Shown here piece by piece: positions 17,134 through 24,709 of a stretch of DNA of 38,424 nucleotides; position 1 is the stretch's first letter, and every line of letters starts with the position of its first letter. This DNA comes from a bacterium. GTDB lineage: Bacteria; Cyanobacteriota; Vampirovibrionia; Gastranaerophilales; Gastranaerophilaceae. The stretch spans positions 1 through 38,424 of the forward strand of contig JAFWGJ010000113.1 of the NCBI GenBank assembly GCA_017512405.1, written 5' to 3'. Under the pieces are notes generated by a model that saw only the letters and a list, made by a program, of their open reading frames with translations, made no database searches and was not told the DNA's origin. Made by a program: the position numbers and the translations under genes.

Positions 17134-17456
17134 TAATTAAGATTTTGTTAATTTTCTCATGTTTAATATAATCCTCATGTATAGTATAAATGTGAGCTTT
17201 ATATTTTAGCCACACCGACAATTGAATATTTTAATTTATTAACTCTTAAATATTGTTTCCTAATAATATGTGTATTAAAAATTACAACTAAATTTACTCT
17301 CGAACAAGCCGAATTGTTCATCCCCAGACTTGGTTAGCTGAATAATTGCCGGAGGTGTGTGTTGGTTATTTACCCATAGACACTATTGTAGTGATGGTCT
17401 GCATTATAATTGGCAATACAATTTACTGAAATAATATCAGTAAGAAAGGACTTTTA
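17134..17456 (+). promoter_or_regulatory. Promoter and possibly structured leader upstream of the 455-aa/PAPS pair
   Basis: A 323-bp gap without a gene. TTGTTA (17145-17150) and TATAAT (17167-17172) with a 16-bp spacer form a good promoter. Two tandem 17-bp repeats, CTCATGTTTAATATAAT and CTCATGTATAGTATAAA, start at 17156 and 17174 (18 bp apart, 14/17 identical), each ending in a -10-like box. If transcription starts near 17180, the leader is about 275 nt. It contains small hairpins GAACAA/TTGTTC (17302-17319) and CACTA/TAGTG (17381-17393), and a possible long-range pair ATTGCC (17345-17350)/GGCAAT (17412-17417). No known riboswitch class is recognised. Confidence 0.45.
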
Positions 17457-18824
17457 ATGTTTTTTTTAAACAAATTATTAAAGAGGATAGGGGAGGAGCC
17501 AACTATCTTTAAAAATCCCAAAATTAATTTTATTTTAGGCTTAACTACATCACAAATCAAAGAACTTAAAAAGTTTGCAATTTTAAATGGTTTTATTTTA
17601 CAAAAGAAACAAGAATATTTCTTAACAGATAAAGGGAAAATATATTTAAAAAATAATCCAATCCAAAGTTGGAAAAATAAAGAATTTCCTAAAAGACCTG
17701 ACTTAAATCTTGAATATCTAAAGGAAGAAAAAACACCTGCAACAGTAACAAAAGCAATCAGAAATTTAGCAAGACATTTATTAGATGGTGAGGCATTAAA
17801 AGAAAATTCAATGGAAGAGTTTATTCAGGAAGAACTTTTAAATAAGAATTCAAAATTTAGAGGTCTTATTGAAGAAATAGAAAATTATCTTTCACAAAAT
17901 AAAAGAATAAATCTTGGGGGGATATTTAATATATTTTCTAATTATGGACTCACAAAATCAATAATAAACATTCTTATCTTGGATGTATTGGCGAGAAATA
18001 AAGACACCCTCGCTGTTTATGAAAAATATCAGTTTACCTTAATAATAAATCAACTTTTGTTTGATAAAATAATGTTTGCACCTCAAAACTTTGAATTACA
18101 AAAGACTGTATTCAGTGAAACATCCGTATTAAACGATATTTCAGACTTAATATTGCCGCATAAATCGGAAAATATATTAGAAATTACAAAGGGAATAGTC
18201 TATTTTATAAGAGGTCTTGATAAATACACTCTGCAAACACAAAATTTATCAAAAACAGCAATAAAATTTAGAAATGCTGTTATAAATGCAAAAGATCCAA
18301 TTAATTTATTAACAATAGACATTCCACGCATTATTCAGGGTAGAAAACTAAAAGACTGTGATAAACAGTTTGTAAGCACCTTTGAAAAAACTCTTTATGA
18401 ATTAAAGTTTGCATCTGAAAATATGATAAAAACAATTAACCAATTTACATTGGACTCTTTCAATGCCGCCAATCGGCAGGAATTAACTGATAGATTTAAA
18501 AAGGTAGAAGAATTTATCGGTGCAAAAGAATTAAAAACTTTATATTCAAATGTTACAAATACTGATGTATCCGATAATTTTTGGATCGAACGAATTGCGA
18601 CATATATAAATAAATCTCGTGTTCCAAAAGACTGGACAGATGAAGATGTTGCTGATTACAAAGTAAAAATTAAGGAATTATCATTAAAATTTTATGTTTT
18701 GGAAGCAACGGTCGGCTCTTCATCTAACACTATAACTGCAAATTTTCATTCGGTATTGGCAGATTTCTTAAAACTATCAAAGCCGGAACAGTTTATTATG
18801 TTACGAAAAGTGGTCAATAATTAA
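17457..18824 (+). CDS. Protein resembling the C-terminal half of BREX PglY/BrxC-like proteins, without a P-loop
   Basis: A 455-aa protein. Residues ~28-65 look like a winged helix (LTTSQIKELKKFA ... YFLTDKGKIYL). Residues ~160-340, with YGLTKSIINILILDVLARNK, an A-P-Q-N-F-E-L segment, GLDKYTLQTQNLSKTAIKFR and AVINAKDPINLL, resemble from memory a conserved part of large ATP-binding BREX proteins (PglY/BrxC-like, DUF6079-type). No Walker motifs are seen, so it would be a stand-alone regulatory or adaptor part. It has its own promoter region and lies 16 bp before a PAPS-reductase-like gene; PAPS-reductase-like enzymes also accompany such proteins in type 4 BREX. A two-gene defence, anti-defence or DNA-modification module is inferred, not shown. 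Confidence 0.55.
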   Translation: MFFLNKLLKRIGEEPTIFKNPKINFILGLTTSQIKELKKFAILNGFILQKKQEYFLTDKGKIYLKNNPIQSWKNKEFPKRPDLNLEYLKEEKTPATVTKAIRNLARHLLDGEALKENSMEEFIQEELLNKNSKFRGLIEEIENYLSQNKRINLGGIFNIFSNYGLTKSIINILILDVLARNKDTLAVYEKYQFTLIINQLLFDKIMFAPQNFELQKTVFSETSVLNDISDLILPHKSENILEITKGIVYFIRGLDKYTLQTQNLSKTAIKFRNAVINAKDPINLLTIDIPRIIQGRKLKDCDKQFVSTFEKTLYELKFASENMIKTINQFTLDSFNAANRQELTDRFKKVEEFIGAKELKTLYSNVTNTDVSDNFWIERIATYINKSRVPKDWTDEDVADYKVKIKELSLKFYVLEATVGSSSNTITANFHSVLADFLKLSKPEQFIMLRKVVNN

Positions 18825-18840
18825 GGAACAGGAGGAGATT

Positions 18841-19698
18841 ATGAGCGAAAAAGAATACCATATTTTGAGTTTATCGGGTGGCAAAGATTCAACGGCTCTT
18901 GCCTTTTATATAAAAGAAAATATGCCCGAAATACATGAAAAGATTGAATATATTTTCTGCGATACCGAATGCGAATTACCTGAAACTTACGATTATTTAA
19001 ATAAAATAGAGCTTTTTTTAGGTAAAAAAATTAAGAGAATCAAACCATATAAAAACTTTGAATATCTGATGGCAATATATAATTATTTTCCATCCCCAAT
19101 CAAAAGATGGTGTACGATAGAAATGAAAACAAAACCGTTCAGAAAATATGTATATGATATGTTTAAAGAACGAGGCGAAGGTGTAATTCATTTATATATC
19201 GGAATAAGAGCAGACGAACCACAAAGAGCGGCACATGGTAAATATGGTGATGGTTATATTCAAGAGGAATATCCTTTTGTTGACAATGGTATTACACATT
19301 CTGATGTTATGGAAATATTAGAAAATGCTGGAGTCGGATTACCTGCATATTATTCGTGGTCAAAAAGATCAGGCTGTTATTTTTGCCCGTTTCAAAGTAA
19401 AAATACTTGGTTAAACTTATATGAAAATCATCCCGATTTGTTTATGAAAGCCAAAGCATTTGAAGATGCAAAAAATCCTGAAGGTTGCGAATTTAAGGCT
19501 GTTGGTTGGAATCTCGATATGCTATTAAAAGATATGATAAAACCCGAAAATGCAAAAAAAATTCGTGCTGACTACGAAGCAAAACAAAAAAAGAAGAAGG
19601 AAGCATCACCTCGTAAACTAATCAATATGTTTGCAGATGAACCTATGTTTGATGAGGATGACTGTGGTGAAAATCAATGTCTGTTCTGCCATATATAA
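18841..19698 (+). CDS. PAPS-reductase-family PP-loop protein (second copy), partner of the 455-aa protein
   Basis: A 285-aa PP-loop enzyme with SGGKDST at residues 12-18, then FCDTECELPETYDYLNK and I-K-R-W-C-T-I-E-M-K. It has a GCYFCPF cysteine pair and an additional C-terminal C-G-E-N-Q-C-L-F-C-H. The cysteine sets suggest an iron-sulphur or zinc site. It differs clearly from the first copy in spacing and C-terminus. A GGAGG lies 5 nt before the ATG and only 16 bp separate it from the 455-aa gene, so the two form one transcription unit. It ends 2 bp from the stop of the opposing nuclease gene, with no terminator visible between. It may activate a nucleic-acid or protein substrate for sulphur chemistry; the substrate is unknown. 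Confidence 0.75.
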   Translation: MSEKEYHILSLSGGKDSTALAFYIKENMPEIHEKIEYIFCDTECELPETYDYLNKIELFLGKKIKRIKPYKNFEYLMAIYNYFPSPIKRWCTIEMKTKPFRKYVYDMFKERGEGVIHLYIGIRADEPQRAAHGKYGDGYIQEEYPFVDNGITHSDVMEILENAGVGLPAYYSWSKRSGCYFCPFQSKNTWLNLYENHPDLFMKAKAFEDAKNPEGCEFKAVGWNLDMLLKDMIKPENAKKIRADYEAKQKKKKEASPRKLINMFADEPMFDEDDCGENQCLFCHI

Positions 19699-19700
19699 AA

Positions 19701-21458
19701 TTAACGAATAGAATTCCACAATTCTAAAAAGTGAGCTTTATAAGCAGAGGTGAGTCCCGGTGCATTTTTGATGATTAAACAATTTTCATCGTTTACCTGT
19801 TCACCCTGCTTTGTAAAGTTCATTGAACCAATTACAAGCGTTGAATCATCTATAATCATAGATTTCATGTGCATCTTTCCTGACCAATGCTCTACTTTTA
19901 GTTCTATGCTGTTGTTTTTAATATAGTCAATGTTACTGTATTTACCACCTGCACAAGTTTCATCCATTATTATTTTTACATCAACCCCTCTCTTTTTGGC
20001 ATTAATAAGTTCATTAGCCATGTCTTTTCTAGTAAAATAAAAAGCAGGAATATATATTGATTTTTTAGCATTTCTTAAAAGTGGTATAACCTGCGTTGTA
20101 CCTGCTTTATTAGCAGGGGAAAAGTAAACAGAAACATCAAGATTTCCTATTTTAATGTGTTCATTGTTTACAACTGAAGCTTTCTCATTGTGGAACTTAC
20201 CTGCAAACATCTGTTCAAACTCTTGTTCAAAGACACTCGCTATATTTTTATCATTAATTAGAACGGCTACATTAGAGTTATATCCCGTCAAACAAGTATC
20301 GCTTATATTGGTTGAGCCTGTAAACACAATCTTTTTATCAAAAATAAAGAATTTATCATGCATTATTGCTTTATTTGGAAACATATAGTGTGAAGTTCTG
20401 CCATCTTCACTCTTTTGGGAAACCATATCAGTCTTGTATTGTGGAATTACTTTCATTAGTTTTTCAGTATCACTATATATATTATCTCCCTTTTCTGTGA
20501 TATCTGTTACCCAACGAATTTTAATCCCTCGCTTATAAGCATCTACAAGGGCATTAAATACTTCATCCTGTTGTCTTATGCCATATATAGCGAAATCAAT
20601 ACTCTCTTTTGCATGATTTATGTTATAAACAAGCATTTTACAAGCATTTGTTGTACATCTATTTTCAGGTTGTTTTTGCACCAGAGGACTTAAAAAGAAA
20701 AGTTGAATATTATTTTCTTGTGCATTTGCAGGATAGATTTTATCTTCAATTTTTGTGATAGTTTTAATTTCTTCTTGAATAGGTTCTGTATTGTGGCAAC
20801 AACAAGCAGGTTTGTTATTCTTATTTAATTGTTTTCTTAAAGTTAATTCAGGTTGTTTTGTTTTCCAAGCATTTTCACAGTTAATTTCATGATATAGACC
20901 TTTTTTGCTATTTAGAACAACAATATCAAGATTCTTTGTCTTTTCTGCATTGCTTTGTATTTTCTCTAAATTATAAAAAGGCTTTAATTGCTTTTTAATA
21001 TTTGAATAAGGATAAATAAAGGCATATCCCGATTTTAAGATTTCTTCTTCGTATGATTTGCATCCACCTTTTTTATCACAGTCATAATATATTGAAACAA
21101 GTTCTCTTCCGTAATAATCGTGGTTACTTCTACCTGAATATTCAATTTCTACGTTCTTGTTTAGCAAATGTTTTTCGGCAAATTCTTTACCTAAATATCC
21201 AAGCTTAAGTGCTTGTTCGGTTGTTATGCCTGATTTTTCAGCCTGTTTATTTAAAGTTGCATTAATTTTAACTTCAAAAGCATCAATTCCATTTACCCTA
21301 ACCCTCTCGTTAGAATCCATGATGCCATTAGAATTAAAATCTATGAAGAAAGTATCTCCATCTAAAACTCTCAAAACCTTGTAGGTGTCAGCATTGACTG
21401 ATAAAGGACAGACAAGGAAAGTAATTATTAATAGTATGCATAAAATAAACTTCTTCAC
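19701..21458 (-). CDS. Secreted double nuclease: SNase domain plus two-HKD phospholipase D-type domain
   Basis: About 585 aa from a GTG at 21458, chosen because KKFILCILLIITFLVCPLSV is a clear signal peptide ending near VNA; the frame also extends to a TTG at 21482. The SNase domain has V-L-D-G-D-T, R-V-R-V-N-G-I-D-A-F-E and D-Y-Y-G-R-E-L, with a perfect EF-hand-like loop DFNSNGIMDSNE inserted. A short Cys/His zinc-type linker (Y-H-E-I-N-C ... A-C-C-C-H) follows. The C-terminal half carries two intact HxK(x)4D motifs, HDKFFIFD and HMKSMIID, each followed by G-S-x-N, so the PLD unit is complete. The product is exported and probably degrades nucleic acid. It starts 47 bp after hxsC and is the last gene of the HXS operon. 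Confidence 0.85.
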   Translation of the reverse strand: MKKFILCILLIITFLVCPLSVNADTYKVLRVLDGDTFFIDFNSNGIMDSNERVRVNGIDAFEVKINATLNKQAEKSGITTEQALKLGYLGKEFAEKHLLNKNVEIEYSGRSNHDYYGRELVSIYYDCDKKGGCKSYEEEILKSGYAFIYPYSNIKKQLKPFYNLEKIQSNAEKTKNLDIVVLNSKKGLYHEINCENAWKTKQPELTLRKQLNKNNKPACCCHNTEPIQEEIKTITKIEDKIYPANAQENNIQLFFLSPLVQKQPENRCTTNACKMLVYNINHAKESIDFAIYGIRQQDEVFNALVDAYKRGIKIRWVTDITEKGDNIYSDTEKLMKVIPQYKTDMVSQKSEDGRTSHYMFPNKAIMHDKFFIFDKKIVFTGSTNISDTCLTGYNSNVAVLINDKNIASVFEQEFEQMFAGKFHNEKASVVNNEHIKIGNLDVSVYFSPANKAGTTQVIPLLRNAKKSIYIPAFYFTRKDMANELINAKKRGVDVKIIMDETCAGGKYSNIDYIKNNSIELKVEHWSGKMHMKSMIIDDSTLVIGSMNFTKQGEQVNDENCLIIKNAPGLTSAYKAHFLELWNSIR

Positions 21459-21464
21459 AAGTTC

Positions 21465-21470
21465 ATTATA
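21465..21470 (-). promoter_or_regulatory. -10 box directly before the nuclease start
   Basis: TATAAT is followed by six bases and the GTG start at 21458, which has no Shine-Dalgarno site. Transcription from here would start at or next to the initiation codon and give a leaderless mRNA. The -35 region is poor. Confidence 0.35.
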
Positions 21471-21505
21471 CTTGAAAATCAACTATTTAAGAAATTTGAA
21501 CAGAA

Positions 21506-22645
21506 TTAATTACATTGAACATCTGTAATATTTTTAGAAATAGGTTGAATATTCTGACTATGTGTGAAAGAGGTTTCAAAAACTCCACTGCAAATATCTT
21601 TTACGGCACAATTAGCACATTGAGGCAAGAATGTCTTTTTCCAAGTTGAAATACTATCTCTACAGAATTGCTGTACTTTATCATGCACAAGACAGAATGG
21701 AAGATTATATACATCAACAATCATATTAAATCGGACATATTCTCTTACTGCTTCATACAATTCTGTTTTATATTCAATCGGGTCAATAGATACTAAATCA
21801 TAGTTGGTTTCTGCATTTCCATGGTATTCCATACCCATTAGTGCAACATGAGATACAAATGGTAAATTCCTATAAATATATTCAGCCAATGTTTTTAATT
21901 GTTTATAGTTTTGCTTTAAGATTACAGTTCTTATTTCAATTTCCTGCCTGTATTTTGCTAAATTGTACAATCCGTTTATAGTTTCTATAAAAGCACCTTT
22001 AACACCAACTATGTAATCGTGTTCTTCTGCTATGTCGGAATATAACGGTATGCCAAAAGAAACTTTTATATTTTTTATTTTGGCAATTTTCTCAACATTT
22101 TCGATTTTAGAAAAATTCCTTCCATTAGTTAAGATATGAACCTTTTTATCTGGTGCTTTTAATGCAATAGATTTAAGTAATTCAACCAATTTATTCATAT
22201 TTAATGTTGGCTCACCACCGGTTATCCCGATTTCTACATGTTTACTCAAATCAACTAATTTTAGAGTTTCTAAACATTCATCATATCTTACACAAGAACC
22301 TTCTACCTGTGGACACATAATACACTTGCTGTTGCAAATATCAGTTACATAAAAAGCATTATTGTCTGATTTTACTTCCCACAGAACATTGATTTTTCCT
22401 TCTATTGAGATGTTTAAGACATCCTCATCATCAAAAGGAATTTCATTATTTTTTATTTCAATTACAGGTAAATTTGTTTTGAACATTCCTTCTGTCGGAA
22501 CAACAAATGCTTTTATACCTACTGAAAATAAAGGTTTTTTGGTACAAAATAATATTTTATCTTTGGCAAATATATTATTTTTTGTACAGAATTTACCAAT
22601 TATAGGATCTTTTAGATTATGTGGATTGCCTTTTATCTCTTTCAT
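21506..22645 (-). CDS. hxsC: His-Xaa-Ser system radical SAM maturase HxsC
   Basis: A 379-aa radical SAM enzyme. The 4Fe-4S/SAM motif CNSKCIMC is at residues 104-111, followed by the G-I-T-G-G-E-P-T-L-N strand that contacts SAM. The C-terminal part has a C-A-N-C-A-V-K-D-I-C twitch/SPASM-like cysteine cluster. The ~100-residue N-terminal region before the radical SAM core and the partnership with HxsB, HxsD and a HXS-repeat protein identify it as HxsC of the His-Xaa-Ser system. It probably modifies the repeat peptide HxsA by radical chemistry; the product is unknown to me. Start and hxsB stop overlap (ATGA). Confidence 0.88.
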   Translation of the reverse strand: MKEIKGNPHNLKDPIIGKFCTKNNIFAKDKILFCTKKPLFSVGIKAFVVPTEGMFKTNLPVIEIKNNEIPFDDEDVLNISIEGKINVLWEVKSDNNAFYVTDICNSKCIMCPQVEGSCVRYDECLETLKLVDLSKHVEIGITGGEPTLNMNKLVELLKSIALKAPDKKVHILTNGRNFSKIENVEKIAKIKNIKVSFGIPLYSDIAEEHDYIVGVKGAFIETINGLYNLAKYRQEIEIRTVILKQNYKQLKTLAEYIYRNLPFVSHVALMGMEYHGNAETNYDLVSIDPIEYKTELYEAVREYVRFNMIVDVYNLPFCLVHDKVQQFCRDSISTWKKTFLPQCANCAVKDICSGVFETSFTHSQNIQPISKNITDVQCN

Positions 22646-24084
22646 AGCTTGATTTCCTCATAGGGTCTACGAGTGATCCAACTCCAAAATATATCTAATG
22701 TTTCTTCATCAGCATTCTTTAAGAGATTAAATAAATGGTCTAAAATCATCTTATTCTTTTGACAAAAACCACTTGTTAATCTATAACCCATTAAATCTTT
22801 TGTTTCTAAATAATTTCTTATTGGGTCGGCACCACAGTATTGTTGATAAACACATTCAGAACATACAGGCATTGTTTCTACGCAGGAATTAAAGACAATA
22901 TCTCTAATTATCTTTCCGTTAAATACATCTGTATATTTATCATTAACTGTCCCCATACAGAAATAATCATCACCCATACGAGCCAACATTCTTGCCTCAT
23001 CAGCAGGATAAATTTTCCCATCATAGTTGTAAATAGTACCCGATATACCTGCACCCGAAGGGGATTGTAAATCAACAAAACCTGTTGAAAAAGGTGTTAG
23101 GATACGACTTAAAAATAGTGCAGCAAAACATTCTACAAAACTTGTCCCTGATTTATTTAGTTTAATAATGTAATCAAGAGCATCTTTATATGCCTCTAAA
23201 AATTCTTCTGTTGAGTAACCAAGGTCATCTTTATTTTTAATTGCATTTCCATAAGGATTCAACGCTCTTAAAAATACGGTATTATATCCCTGATTTATGT
23301 ATTCATCAATCACTTCTCGTAATCTATGAAGGTTTGATTTTGTAATTGTGAGCAACGGAGCACAGCCATCTTTGCCCATAGCACTTTTAACTCTTCCAGA
23401 GTTTTTAACAAAAGCATCGTAAGAACTATCTAAAATTCTTGATTTTCTATTACAATCGTGTATTTCTTTAACTCCGTCTAATGAAGTTGATATTTCTATA
23501 CTATGCTTTTGGCAGAACTTAATTTGTTCATCCGTTATTTCCATAAGATTAGTGCAAATAACAAATCCTAATTTCTTTTTAGCAATCTTATTTAGAAACT
23601 CTGCATAAAGCACACTTTGTTTTAAGACTTCCCAATTTAATAGGGGTTCTCCACCTTGATATTCGATTTTTATATCCATTGAAGGTGTTTGGAATATCAT
23701 ATCCATAGTTTTTTTAGCAGTGTCCCATGTCATATCATAGTCTTTTGAAGTGAAATCAACACTTGATGCATGGCAATATTTACATAAACAATTACATCTT
23801 AAAGTAATAACAATCATGTGCAGACTTGTAAAGTCAGAAATATATGCTTTACGGGTTCGTAATTTAACAGCAAGCATATTGATTGTGGTTTCTTTTTCAG
23901 ATTCTGTTGTAAGAAATTGTTTAGACTTTAATTTTCTATATGCAGGACTATCTTCTGCAAGGTCATAATTTACGAAATTATCAAATTCTTCTTTTGATAA
24001 AAACAAATGTTCACCTGCTTGATTTACGAGGAGAACATCATTGTTGAAGTATTTAAAATTAAAAGGTAATATAATATAATTCAT
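22642..24084 (-). CDS. hxsB: His-Xaa-Ser system radical SAM maturase HxsB
   Basis: A 480-aa radical SAM/SPASM enzyme. CNCLCKYC is at residues 97-104, with K-I-E-Y-Q-G-G-E-P-L-L-N-W following. A C-terminal SPASM domain has cysteines in C-V-E-T-M-P-V-C-S-E-C and Y-C-G-A-D-P, plus a final G-F-C-Q-K-N-K. The N-terminus (ILPFNFKYFNNDVLLVNQAG) is typical of HxsB. Enzymes of this group install cross-links or other modifications on ribosomal peptides. Its ATG overlaps the hxsD stop (TAATG), so stoichiometric co-translation is likely. Confidence 0.9.
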   Translation of the reverse strand: MNYIILPFNFKYFNNDVLLVNQAGEHLFLSKEEFDNFVNYDLAEDSPAYRKLKSKQFLTTESEKETTINMLAVKLRTRKAYISDFTSLHMIVITLRCNCLCKYCHASSVDFTSKDYDMTWDTAKKTMDMIFQTPSMDIKIEYQGGEPLLNWEVLKQSVLYAEFLNKIAKKKLGFVICTNLMEITDEQIKFCQKHSIEISTSLDGVKEIHDCNRKSRILDSSYDAFVKNSGRVKSAMGKDGCAPLLTITKSNLHRLREVIDEYINQGYNTVFLRALNPYGNAIKNKDDLGYSTEEFLEAYKDALDYIIKLNKSGTSFVECFAALFLSRILTPFSTGFVDLQSPSGAGISGTIYNYDGKIYPADEARMLARMGDDYFCMGTVNDKYTDVFNGKIIRDIVFNSCVETMPVCSECVYQQYCGADPIRNYLETKDLMGYRLTSGFCQKNKMILDHLFNLLKNADEETLDIFWSWITRRPYEEIKL

Positions 24085-24353
24085 TACTGCTTTTTAAAAT
24101 GAGAAAATGCTTTTTCGTATATAGCATCCCTTATTGTTCCAAACTGATTATTAAGATTTTCTTTTAGTTGTTGTTCTTGTAATTCGGAATTAAATTTATC
24201 CCAATTAAAATCAGTCCCCGTTTTTGAAACAACAGAGAGTACATAATTATTTTCATCTTCTGAAATATTAATATTAAAATCTTCTTGCCATAAATAAGTT
24301 ACTTTTAAAATAACTTCTTTATTGAAAATAGTTTTGCTTATCTTGTATTCCAT
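24084..24353 (-). CDS. hxsD: His-Xaa-Ser system protein HxsD
   Basis: An 89-aa protein of the HxsD type, with F-N-K-E-V-I-L-K-V-T-Y-L, then Y-V-L-S-V and a helical LQEQQLKENLNNQFGTIRDA ending. In this system HxsD is a small protein of unknown activity, perhaps a substrate-recognition or chaperone factor for the radical SAM pair. The ATG overlaps the hxsA stop and the TAA overlaps the hxsB start, giving a four-gene translationally coupled chain. The call depends partly on this context. Confidence 0.8.
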   Translation of the reverse strand: MEYKISKTIFNKEVILKVTYLWQEDFNINISEDENNYVLSVVSKTGTDFNWDKFNSELQEQQLKENLNNQFGTIRDAIYEKAFSHFKKQ

Positions 24354-24616
24354 TAGTATCTTGAACTGTAATGTGACCTATGAGAACTATGAGAATAATG
24401 TGAAGAATGAGAATAGTGGTCGGCTATTTTAACTTCTTCAGATGAAACTGTTTCAGCTCCACTATAAAGGATAAAATTCTCATCTTGTTGTATGTTTTCA
24501 GCGATTTGAGAAGTAGAAGGTGTAATTGGTAATGCTTTTACTTCTAACCCCATATTTGCCAACAAACATACTGCTAATACGGATAAACAACTGAATATTC
24601 GTTTAATATTGTGCAT
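24353..24616 (-). CDS. hxsA: His-Xaa-Ser repeat precursor protein HxsA
   Basis: An 87-aa exported protein. Residues 1-29 form a signal peptide (FSCLSVLAVCLLANMGLEVK then A-L-P). After a ~35-residue linker, residues 67-84 consist of six consecutive His-X-Ser triplets (HYS, HSS, HYS, HSS, HRS, HYS), followed by SRY at the C-terminus. This repeat defines HxsA, the presumed substrate of HxsB and HxsC. It is short for an HxsA as I recall the family. An AAAGGAG site lies 9 nt before the ATG and a strong promoter 25 bp upstream. Export suggests the modified His/Ser-rich tail acts in the envelope or outside; metal binding is possible but unproven. Confidence 0.88.
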   Translation of the reverse strand: MHNIKRIFSCLSVLAVCLLANMGLEVKALPITPSTSQIAENIQQDENFILYSGAETVSSEEVKIADHYSHSSHYSHSSHRSHYSSRY

Positions 24617-24640
24617 CGGTCATGACTCCTTTGTGCTAAC

Positions 24641-24669
24641 ATTATACAATATATAACAACCGAAAACAA
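24641..24669 (-). promoter_or_regulatory. Promoter of the HXS operon
   Basis: On the minus strand TTGTTT (24669-24664) and a perfect TATAAT (24646-24641) are 17 bp apart. The short leader carries the AAAGGAG of hxsA. The operon therefore appears able to be transcribed independently of phage early transcription, as expected of a lysogenic-conversion cargo. Confidence 0.6.
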
Positions 24670-24709
24670 TAAAATTTGCTATCAAGGTAGGAAATTTTTA
24701 CAAAGTCCG

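Noticed and set aside
19690..19710. A terminator between the convergent PAPS-like and nuclease genes
   Set aside because: Only two bases separate the stop codons and I see no stem followed by a T-run in either direction there.
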